A DNA stretch of 18,567 nt from a bacterium (lineage in GTDB: Bacteria; Zhuqueibacterota; Zhuqueibacteria; Residuimicrobiales; Residuimicrobiaceae), in contig JAAYTV010000066.1 of the NCBI GenBank assembly GCA_012523655.1, positions 1 through 18,567 on the forward strand. Reading direction: 5' to 3'. The position numbers and the translations under genes were made by a program. The notes beneath the pieces are model-generated. The model searched no databases, was not told the DNA's origin, and saw only the letters and a program-made list of their open reading frames with translations. Positions 7,249 to 13,729 of this stretch are shown piece after piece. Position 1 is the first letter of the stretch. Each line of letters starts with the position of its first letter.

Positions 7249-10113
7249 CTACCAGCGCAAAGTGTTTTGCCAGGAGCTTTTCAAATTCGACAGATTTTCC
7301 TCGATCAACCGTTCTCCCTGCACGCCGTTGATGAGCACTTGGGGAGAGGCGGTGACCTGCCCCAGCAGGCCAAAGGGTATCGCCTGCAGCGCGGCGCAAA
7401 ACGCCGCCTCTTTATCCGGCTGCACCTCGACCACCAGCCGACTGTTGGATTCGGAGAACAAGAGCACGTCGTCGCGAACCACATCCGCCGAAGCCGGCAC
7501 TGCGGCCAAAGAGACGGACAGGCCCAGTCCGCCGCTGAACGCCATCTCCGCCAGCGCCACCGCCAACCCGCCTTCCGAGCAGTCGTGGCAGGAGGCCACC
7601 AGCCCGGCGGCCATGGCGGCATGCAGCGCCAAGTAGAGGCGGCGCGCCGATTCCGCGTCGACCTGCGGCACCCGGCTGCTGCTCGCGTTCATCACTTCAT
7701 AATAATGCGATCCCCCGCATTCAGCTTTGGTCAGGCCCACCACATAGAGCAAGTTGCCCGCTTTCTTTAAATCCATGGTCACCGCCTGACGGCAGTCTTC
7801 CATGATCGAGATCGCAGAGATCAACAGAGTGGGCGGAATGGCGATACTGTCGCCGGATTCGGTTTTATATTCATTGTTAAGGCTGTCCTTGCCCGAGATG
7901 AACGGCGTACGGAAAACAGCCGCCACATCGTAGCAGGCCTGCATGGCGCGCATCAGACCGCCCAGACGGTCGGGCTTGTCTGTGCTGCCCCAGCAGAAAT
8001 TGTCCAGCAGGGCTGTGCGCTCCAGAGAGCCGCCCACCGCGATGACGTTGCGGACCGCTTCGTCGATGGCGGAAGCGGCCATCCAATAGGGATCGATCAG
8101 ACCGTACTTGGGATTCAGTCCGTTGGCCAGGATCACCGCCTTGTAAGAGTCCATTCTAGGCCGCGTCACCGAGGCGTCGGACGGCCCCTGCTGATCCACG
8201 CCCACCAGCGGTTTAACGACGCTGCCTCCCTGCACCTCATGATCGTATTGACGGATCACCCATTCCTTACTGCAGACATTGGGCGCAGCCAATATTTTAT
8301 GCAAGACAGACGTCAAGTCGCTCGGACGCTCAGGCTCTATTTCCACCATCACCGGCTGTTCATAAACCGCGTGGCGCACCACCTCAGGCATGCCGTCGTG
8401 AAGAAACGCCATGTCCAGCTCTCCCACCACGGTCGAGCTATAGGTTAATCGGATTTTGCGATCGTCCGTCGTGCGGCCGATGACCGTGGCCTCCACATCC
8501 TCGCTGGCGAACAGGGCGAGTGTATCCGCCACATGCTCGGGCGGCACAAAGATCACCATCCGTTCCTGGGCTTCAGAGATCCAGATCTCCATGTAAGAGA
8601 GGCCGTGATACTTGAGCGGCACTTTTTCCAGGTACACCTCTGCGCCTGTGGTCTTGGCCAGTTCGCCGATGGCGGAGGAGAGACCGCCGGCGCCGCAATC
8701 TGTGATAGCGCGATAATAGCCCCTGTCGCGCGCCTGCATCAACGTGTCCACCAATTTCTTCTCGACAATCGGATTGCCGATCTGCACTGCACCGCTCCAG
8801 GTGCCTTCGCTCTCAGTGTGCAATTCGCCCGAGGAAGCGGTGGCGCCGTGAATGCCGTCGCGTCCGGTGCGGCCGCCGACGACGATGATGGCGTCGCCCG
8901 GCGCCACGGTCTTCTCACACAAGTTCCTGGGCAGCAAACCCACATTGCCGCAATAGACCAGCGGGTTGCCAAGATAGCGATCGTCAAAAAAGATGGCGCC
9001 GTTGGAGGTGGGAATGCCCATGCGGTTGCCGTAATCGCGTACACCGGCGACCACGCCCTGCATCACTCGTTTGGGATGCAGCACGCCCTTGGGCAGATCT
9101 TTCATGGCCAAATCCACCGGGCCGAAGCAAAAAACATCGGTGTTGATGATCGGCTTGGCGCCCAAGCCGGTACCCAACGGATCGCGGATCACGCCGCCGA
9201 TGCCGGTATTGGCGCCGCCATACGGCTCCATGGCAGAGGGATGATTATGGGTCTCTACTTTAAAACAGATATTATAATCATCGTCAAAGTGGATCACACC
9301 GGCGTTGTCTTTGAAAACCGACACGCACCAGGGCAAATCCAGCTCACGGGTGACTCGGAAAATGGTTTGTTTAAGCGGATTGCGGATCACCTGGCCCTCG
9401 AATTCGACCAGGCCGGTGAGGGTCTTGTGGCTGCAGTGCTCAGACCAGGTTTGGGCGATCATCTCCAGTTCAATGTCCGTGGGATCCCGCTGCAGGGAAC
9501 GAAAATGCTCCTGGATGGCGCGCATCTCCGCTGCATTGAGAAACAGATCTCGCTCACGGCTGAGCCTCATCAACTTCTCTTCATCCGCGTCGCGCAGGGG
9601 AATGACGATCAATTGGAAAACCGGGTCCTGCATAGTAAAGAAGAGCCTTTCACCCGGCTGCATGATGTGCTGCACCACTTTGTTGATCAACAGCTTTTGC
9701 CCGATCAACTCCCTGTCGCCGGCGGAAAGGGCGCCGAAAAACTCAAACCGTTTGGCGGTTTTAGCCTCTTGCACAGAGAGGATGCCCAAATCGCGAATGC
9801 CTTTCAGAGCGGTCTCAGCAACCAGATCGGTCACACCGCGGTTAAAAGTCACCTCAACGGACCAGCATGGATGGTCCTTCTGAGGCTGAAACGGCTGATC
9901 GATGCGATACTGCTGCGTCACCAGATCTGTCAGCAGCGATTCGGCGATCCTGGTTTTTTCCTCCTCCTGCAGGTCGCCGAAAAAATAGTACACCTGATAG
10001 ACCTTGACCCGATCCACTCCGGCAACACCCAAATCCCTGGCGCCGGAGAGAATGCCTTTCGCCTCAGAATCCTGAAAGTCGGCCGACAGGCCCAATTCGA
10101 TTCGCGTGATCAC
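7249..10113 (-). CDS. purL: Phosphoribosylformylglycinamidine synthase, PurS-PurS-PurL fusion
   Basis: Synthetase subunit of FGAM synthase; uses ATP and ammonia from PurQ to convert FGAR to FGAM. The 954-residue length lies between small PurL (about 720-740) and the large single-chain enzyme (about 1,300). The extra N-terminus holds two PurS-like repeats, about residues 1-72 and 83-151: each has a strand, then GARDLG or GIRDLG, then YYFFGDL or FEFFGAL, then a helix. The catalytic part has SEHCSHKT (224-231), ETHNHPSAMEPYGGANTGIGG (about 287-307) and a later FISGKDSLNNEY. No amidotransferase domain is attached; purQ follows separately. The start is a GTG at 10113, fixed by AAGGAG 5 bases upstream; an ATG two bases upstream is out of frame. 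Confidence 0.95.
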   Translation of the reverse strand: MITRIELGLSADFQDSEAKGILSGARDLGVAGVDRVKVYQVYYFFGDLQEEEKTRIAESLLTDLVTQQYRIDQPFQPQKDHPCWSVEVTFNRGVTDLVAETALKGIRDLGILSVQEAKTAKRFEFFGALSAGDRELIGQKLLINKVVQHIMQPGERLFFTMQDPVFQLIVIPLRDADEEKLMRLSRERDLFLNAAEMRAIQEHFRSLQRDPTDIELEMIAQTWSEHCSHKTLTGLVEFEGQVIRNPLKQTIFRVTRELDLPWCVSVFKDNAGVIHFDDDYNICFKVETHNHPSAMEPYGGANTGIGGVIRDPLGTGLGAKPIINTDVFCFGPVDLAMKDLPKGVLHPKRVMQGVVAGVRDYGNRMGIPTSNGAIFFDDRYLGNPLVYCGNVGLLPRNLCEKTVAPGDAIIVVGGRTGRDGIHGATASSGELHTESEGTWSGAVQIGNPIVEKKLVDTLMQARDRGYYRAITDCGAGGLSSAIGELAKTTGAEVYLEKVPLKYHGLSYMEIWISEAQERMVIFVPPEHVADTLALFASEDVEATVIGRTTDDRKIRLTYSSTVVGELDMAFLHDGMPEVVRHAVYEQPVMVEIEPERPSDLTSVLHKILAAPNVCSKEWVIRQYDHEVQGGSVVKPLVGVDQQGPSDASVTRPRMDSYKAVILANGLNPKYGLIDPYWMAASAIDEAVRNVIAVGGSLERTALLDNFCWGSTDKPDRLGGLMRAMQACYDVAAVFRTPFISGKDSLNNEYKTESGDSIAIPPTLLISAISIMEDCRQAVTMDLKKAGNLLYVVGLTKAECGGSHYYEVMNASSSRVPQVDAESARRLYLALHAAMAAGLVASCHDCSEGGLAVALAEMAFSGGLGLSVSLAAVPASADVVRDDVLLFSESNSRLVVEVQPDKEAAFCAALQAIPFGLLGQVTASPQVLINGVQGERLIEENLSNLKSSWQNTLRW

Positions 10114-10118
10114 ATTGG

Positions 10119-10124
10119 CTCCTT
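10119..10124 (-). promoter_or_regulatory. Ribosome-binding site of purL, fixing a GTG start
   Basis: AAGGAG on the minus strand lies 5 bases upstream of the GTG at 10113. It decides between this GTG and the overlapping out-of-frame ATG at 10115. Confidence 0.75.
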
Positions 10125-10134
10125 GAATGTATCA

Positions 10135-10163
10135 AATATAGTTTAAATATATTTGCAGGTAAA
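10135..10163 (-). promoter_or_regulatory. Weak candidate promoter of purL
   Basis: On the minus strand TTTACC (plus 10158-10163) and TATATT (plus 10135-10140) are separated by 17 bases. The start would fall near 10128, just ahead of the ribosome site, so the leader would be very short. This AT-rich stretch could offer other boxes, and the call is tentative. Confidence 0.28.
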
Positions 10164-10253
10164 TGCAAGGGAAATCATGGCCGTTGCCGCAGGCTCTCAT
10201 CAGGCTGATCCACAACCGCCTCATTGAAAAGCGTCCTCCTGTGCATTCAAAGC

Positions 10254-10282
10254 TTGACTTTTTCACCTCAAGGTTTTAAATT
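10254..10282 (+). promoter_or_regulatory. Candidate promoter of the NlpC/P60 gene
   Basis: TTGACT (10254-10259) and TAAATT (10277-10282) are separated by 17 bases and lie about 70 bases before the start codon, in the AT-rich gap between two divergent genes. A consensus TATAAT at 10329-10334 also exists, but it has no -35 partner and would place the transcript start on the ribosome site, so I prefer the upstream pair. Confidence 0.33.
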
Positions 10283-10339
10283 AGCCAAACTTTAAAATCG
10301 GATCCTCATTTTTTGTTATTGTTTTTATTATAATTAAGC

Positions 10340-10343
10340 GGAG
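10340..10343 (+). promoter_or_regulatory. Ribosome-binding site supporting a TTG start
   Basis: GGAG lies 8 bases before the TTG at 10352, whereas the first in-frame ATG (10415) has no such site and would remove the basic n-region of the signal peptide. Confidence 0.5.
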
Positions 10344-10351
10344 CACCTGCT

Positions 10352-11380
10352 TTGCAGACCGAAGATAACATAACGCCGACCGCCTGCAAATTGGCTCGAA
10401 AATTTATTTATTTTATGAGTGTCATCCTTTTCTTTTCTATTTTCTTTTTCCCCGTTCTACCGCTTTCCGCCGCCACGCCCTTTGATCCACTCTCAATCAG
10501 CACCCATCTGCTGGATGACTATATTCACATGGTCAAATTCAACCGCCTGCTCAAGGTCGATACGCCCATGATCACCGGACCGGATTCCAGCGGGCTGGAA
10601 CCCTACTTGGGCTTGGCTGAAGATCAAAGCGACAGCGAGAAGGACGGTCCGATCAGCCGCATGCAAAAGCTGTTGCTGAGCTGGAACAAAAATCTGCCGC
10701 TCAAGGTCTCTGGCCATTACGATAAAGCCACCGCCATGTCCGTCACCCTGTACAAACTGGTGCATGATTGCGGCTTTGACGGCAGTTTTATCGATCGCGA
10801 GACCGCGCATCATCTGCTGGCCATGGAGTATAACTGGCCGTTATCCAAAAAGGAAACCAGCCTGGTGGCCCAAGTGTTGAATGAGGCGGTCAAGTTTCTC
10901 GGCCTGCGTTATCGGCTCGGCGGAAGCGGCGTCAAGTACATCGATTGCGGCATGTTCACCCGCATGGCTATGATCAGCGCCGGCATTGCCGAAAAAGTGT
11001 TTAATCGGACTGCGGCCATGCAATACCGCTATGCCGAACAGGGCGACATGGGCCTGTTCCTGCGGCCTGCAGGGGAACCGCCTCAACCAGGGGATCTGGT
11101 ATTTTTTAATTGGCGCACTCGATTTCAAAACCGGCGCTACAAGGGGATCACCCATGTGGGCTTTTTCCTCGGCCAGGTGGGCGACCGTCTGCTGGTTCTG
11201 GAAGCCGCTTCACGCGGTGAACGCCGCGTGACCATCAAGGACCGCAGCGATTCCATCAGCCGCATCGCCGGTTATGCGCAGATCGTCGGCCCTCCGCCGG
11301 GCACAGATATTTTCGATTATATCAACATGGCGGCAGAGGACCTGGAAAACCTGATGGTGCCCAAGTTGGGAGACGATTAG
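10352..11380 (+). CDS. Secreted NlpC/P60 peptidase with peptidoglycan-binding-like domain
   Basis: Probable cell-wall endopeptidase acting in the periplasm. With a TTG start the 342-residue product has a basic n-region (KLARK, 13-17), a hydrophobic core (about 18-37) and a likely cleavage after LSA (38-40). Residues about 100-160 resemble a PG_binding_1 helical domain (ISRMQKLLLSWNKNLPLKVS then GHYDKATA). Residues about 172-312 are the NlpC/P60 domain, with catalytic C199 in YIDCGMFT and H268 in ITHVGFFLG. At the third catalytic position, usually His as in an IHAS motif, the aligned residue is E284 (VLEAAS). The Cys motif is DCGMF rather than the usual DCSGF. It is the only plus-strand gene here and shares no operon; the divergent neighbour is purL. 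Confidence 0.82.
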   Translation: MQTEDNITPTACKLARKFIYFMSVILFFSIFFFPVLPLSAATPFDPLSISTHLLDDYIHMVKFNRLLKVDTPMITGPDSSGLEPYLGLAEDQSDSEKDGPISRMQKLLLSWNKNLPLKVSGHYDKATAMSVTLYKLVHDCGFDGSFIDRETAHHLLAMEYNWPLSKKETSLVAQVLNEAVKFLGLRYRLGGSGVKYIDCGMFTRMAMISAGIAEKVFNRTAAMQYRYAEQGDMGLFLRPAGEPPQPGDLVFFNWRTRFQNRRYKGITHVGFFLGQVGDRLLVLEAASRGERRVTIKDRSDSISRIAGYAQIVGPPPGTDIFDYINMAAEDLENLMVPKLGDD

Positions 11381-11439
11381 GGGAAAAGACTAACTCCTGT
11401 GCCGAATGTACGCATAGAACAGGAAAGTAAAAATGGGAG

Positions 11440-11476
11440 CGCGGAGCTCCAGCTCCGCGATGATTGGCATTGCCAA
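11440..11476. repeat. Paired palindromes, REP-like element
   Basis: CGCGGAGCT and AGCTCCGCG (11440-11459) form a 9-bp stem around CC. They are followed at once by TTGGCA-T-TGCCAA (11464-11476), a 6-bp palindrome. On the minus strand the first hairpin is followed after 6 bases by TTTTT, so it might act as an imperfect terminator for the propeller gene transcript, but it lies about 280 bases past the stop. Wording such as GGAGCTCCGCGCTCCC is typical of dispersed palindromic elements; copy number cannot be seen from one window. Confidence 0.55.
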
Positions 11477-11507
11477 GCTGAGAACAAACCGATTCACCGG
11501 TACGTCT

Positions 11508-11525
11508 GCTCCGTTCGCGATGACA
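11508..11525 (-). repeat. Fragment resembling a dispersed non-coding repeat
   Basis: On the minus strand this reads TGTCATCGCGAACGGAGC, close to the TGTCATTGCGAGCGAAGC core of a widely dispersed bacterial repeat whose accidental translation (HCERSEAI-like) pollutes databases. Here the accidental peptide is CHRERSRRTG. The resemblance is recalled, not searched. Confidence 0.4.
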
Positions 11526-11590
11526 GGAAGGGATGAGGTAATGCACTCAGAATTGCCGTAAAAACCGCGGCCACATTCCCCACGAGCGTC

Positions 11591-11638
11591 GGGGAATCCT
11601 TCCCCGGGCGAAACCTTTGTCCGGGCTTCCTCGCCCGG
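11591..11638. repeat. Compound hairpin cluster
   Basis: GGGGAA-TCC-TTCCCC (11591-11605) is a 6-bp hairpin with a 3-base loop. It overlaps by two bases CCGGGCGA (11604-11611), which pairs with TCGCCCGG (11631-11638). An alternative inner pairing, CCGGGC (11621-11626) with GCCCGG (11633-11638), competes with the latter. This layout suggests a mobile palindromic element or a structured RNA rather than a simple terminator, since no T-run follows on either strand. Confidence 0.5.
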
Positions 11639-11742
11639 CTAACACCCGTATTCGTAGTTTAATCGAATAACACTTTCATCGCCTAAAAACCACGCCAAAG
11701 CTTGCCAAGATTTATAACAATAAACTCTCTGCTCCCTTGTTT

Positions 11743-13629
11743 TTATTTTATCAGCACCATTTTCCGCCTCTGCACGCTGTCGCCGAACTGCAGCACCGCC
11801 CAGTACAATCCCGTGTTCACGGCCCTCCCTGATCCATCGCTCCCGTCCCAGATCACTCGATGAGAGCCGGCTGGGACGTTTTGATCCATCAAAGTGGCCA
11901 CAGTCTGTCCGAGAAGGTTTATCACCGTGAGCTTGGCTCGTCCCGGCGCTGCGGTGGTAAAAGAGAGCGTCGTACTGCTGTTGAACGGATTCGGGTAATT
12001 GGCAGCGAGATGAAATTCCATGGGCAGGCTTCTTGCCGGTTGGGAAGAGACCAACGTCCGGCTGTTAACCGCCACGATGGCATCCAAATCAAAGTCGCCG
12101 TTCAAAGACCCCTCCTGCCAGCGGTCGCCCATGTCTGTGATCCTGACATAGCGGATCCACGGCAACCTCACGTCCGCCAGGTCAAACTGATCAGCGCCGG
12201 AGCGCTGGGGATCGAGAGGATGGCTGGTGCTCTGCACCACATGGCAGCCGGCCAGACCAGCGTAGCTGCTGGTATCATAGGGAAATTCGATAAAAAGGTT
12301 GCCGTCCTGGCTGACCGCTACTGTAGCAGCCTCCATATACGGCTGTCCGGTCCACAGGTTCATGAACACATTCTCAAAGATGATGAAATCCACGCCGGGC
12401 CCATCGAAGACGACGTTGTCGGTGAACGCCAAAGTGATCTCGCCGCCGTGGCCCAGAGACAGAATCTCGGCCGGATCGCTGGTGGAGTTGGTGCTGTTAA
12501 GCCCGCAATCCGGATCCGGCGGACCCAGCACGTTGTCGGGAAAAAAATCATAGCCGGTTTTGCTCCACGGCTGGCCGGGTGAAAAGGCAACCACTTCATC
12601 AGCCCAGGGATCCGACGACTCGCTCCTTTCCACAATGGCCATGTCCTGACTGCCATCGCCCGCGGGATAGGTGATCACCACCCGGTCCTGCTGCACATCA
12701 AACTTTTGCACGACATCCTGATCAAAGGCGCTGATGTACAGTTCGGCGTTTTTCTTATCCCAGAGCAGATGCATGGCGCCGCGACCGACGCGCAAAGGAT
12801 TTTGCGCGTTGTGCAGGATCTCGCCGCTGTAGATGTTCACCTTGTACAAAAAACCGCCGGTACGATCGCCCCAATCGCAGACATAGGCCATACCGTTCGG
12901 CAGCACCGCCAGATCCCCGGGATAGCCGCCCACCACCAGGGTATCGACAACCGCCGGGCTGCTATAGTCCGGCGGGGCATAGGGATTGATCACCGCCAGT
13001 TGCCCGCTGTTTCCGCCCCAGACGCCGGAGCAGAGCACATAATAGTTCCAATCCGGCCCCTTGCGCACCACTTGCGGATTGGCCGGCACCGCCACGCTGG
13101 TGAGCAGAGAATCGCGGGCAACGTCGATAAAGGCGACGGTGGATGGCTGATAGTCCGGATAGCCGCCGGTGTTGGCTACAAGAGCAGTGGCGCCATCGAC
13201 GATGATCCCTTGCGGCGCCTTGCCGCAGGGGATGAATTTGGCGATGCGGTTCTCTTTGATCTCCACAACGGCCACAGCATCCATGAGCAGCAGGGTCACA
13301 TAGACCCGGTTGGCGCCCACCAACGCCATGCCATAGGGATTGGAGCCTTCCGGCAGCGCAATGTGCCTCTCCACCTGCAGCGAGCGCGCATCGATGACCA
13401 TGATCTCCGGCGGCACACTGTTCAGCACCAGAACTTTGTCGCGATAGGCAAGGATCTGATTGGGGATTTGCCCCAGGGTCGCCACATCGTTAAGAACCGC
13501 GCCGGTCTCCAGGTTCACGGTGGACAGAGTGCGCGCCAGACTGTTTTCAATAAACAACGTGCGCGGCAGGTCGCCGGCCAAGGCAAAACGAGCAACCCCC
13601 CAACACATAAACAACCACATCGTTTTCAT
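11743..13629 (-). CDS. Secreted beta-propeller / jelly-roll-like protein with C-terminal sorting domain, candidate B12-binding surface protein
   Basis: A 628-residue exported protein. Signal peptide about 1-19 (MKTMWLFMCW, then ARFALA). Residues about 20-335 are a YncE-like beta-propeller with repeated units such as VLVLNSVPPEIMVIDARS, NRVYVTLLLMDAVAVVEI and AELYISAFDQDVVQKFDV. Residues about 340-522 form a second domain with LGPPDPD, SLGHGGEITLAF, DGPGVDFIIFENVF and VAVSQDG, a pattern I associate with bacterial surface jelly-roll domains. Residues 537-628 are a FlgD-like/type IX C-terminal domain (NYPNPFNSSTTL, LLGQTVATL, VIWDGSDGSGRAV, RRKMVLIK). It lies 100 bases downstream of btuB under the same riboswitch. 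The Bacteroides B12-binding protein BtuG is also a propeller beside btuB, so corrinoid capture is a reasonable inference. ATG 13629 is preferred over ATG 13650 because of GAGGA 7 bases upstream. Confidence 0.82.
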   Translation of the reverse strand: MKTMWLFMCWGVARFALAGDLPRTLFIENSLARTLSTVNLETGAVLNDVATLGQIPNQILAYRDKVLVLNSVPPEIMVIDARSLQVERHIALPEGSNPYGMALVGANRVYVTLLLMDAVAVVEIKENRIAKFIPCGKAPQGIIVDGATALVANTGGYPDYQPSTVAFIDVARDSLLTSVAVPANPQVVRKGPDWNYYVLCSGVWGGNSGQLAVINPYAPPDYSSPAVVDTLVVGGYPGDLAVLPNGMAYVCDWGDRTGGFLYKVNIYSGEILHNAQNPLRVGRGAMHLLWDKKNAELYISAFDQDVVQKFDVQQDRVVITYPAGDGSQDMAIVERSESSDPWADEVVAFSPGQPWSKTGYDFFPDNVLGPPDPDCGLNSTNSTSDPAEILSLGHGGEITLAFTDNVVFDGPGVDFIIFENVFMNLWTGQPYMEAATVAVSQDGNLFIEFPYDTSSYAGLAGCHVVQSTSHPLDPQRSGADQFDLADVRLPWIRYVRITDMGDRWQEGSLNGDFDLDAIVAVNSRTLVSSQPARSLPMEFHLAANYPNPFNSSTTLSFTTAAPGRAKLTVINLLGQTVATLMDQNVPAGSHRVIWDGSDGSGRAVNTGLYWAVLQFGDSVQRRKMVLIK

Positions 13630-13635
13630 CTTTTT

Positions 13636-13640
13636 TCCTC
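13636..13640 (-). promoter_or_regulatory. Ribosome-binding site choosing the propeller gene start
   Basis: GAGGA lies 7 bases upstream of ATG 13629. The upstream in-frame ATG at 13650 has GGAG directly touching it, too close to work, and starting there would add seven residues before the signal peptide. Confidence 0.6.
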
Positions 13641-13729
13641 GAATTTTCATCTCCACGGTAAAAAGCCGGCCCGGTTCAAAGCGAATTAAGCAAACAGACC
13701 GCTGGGTGTCGCAGCAACTGCCCTTGCAA

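Larger units (their letters stand above)
11381..11742. other. Intergenic stretch rich in inverted repeats, no gene
   Basis: This 362-base gap separates the convergent NlpC/P60 and propeller genes. I find no credible coding sequence. It holds at least four palindromic segments (listed separately) and a short stretch resembling a dispersed repeat. The last 100 bases, next to the propeller gene stop, are AT-rich with no obvious hairpin. No canonical intrinsic terminator for either gene is visible, although the hairpins could slow polymerase from both sides. Confidence 0.6.

Noticed and set aside
8533..10146. Open frame of 537 codons on the plus strand opposite purL
   Set aside because: It lies antisense to a full-length purL with all catalytic motifs, shows no recognisable domain, and is a by-product of GC-rich codon bias.
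10329..10334. Consensus TATAAT as the -10 of the NlpC/P60 gene
   Set aside because: There is no -35 partner at 16-18 bases, and the transcript would start on the ribosome-binding site.
11322..11546. Small minus-strand open frame in the repeat-rich gap
   Set aside because: It overlaps the end of the NlpC/P60 gene and translates dispersed-repeat DNA (CHRERSRRTG), a known source of false genes.
11440..11638. Repeats considered as a CRISPR array
   Set aside because: The palindromes differ from one another, spacing is irregular, and there is no repeated unit with spacers or cas gene.
12706..13689. Open frame of 327 codons on the plus strand opposite the propeller gene
   Set aside because: Shadow of a gene with signal peptide and recognisable domains; His/Arg/Ile-rich with no motifs.
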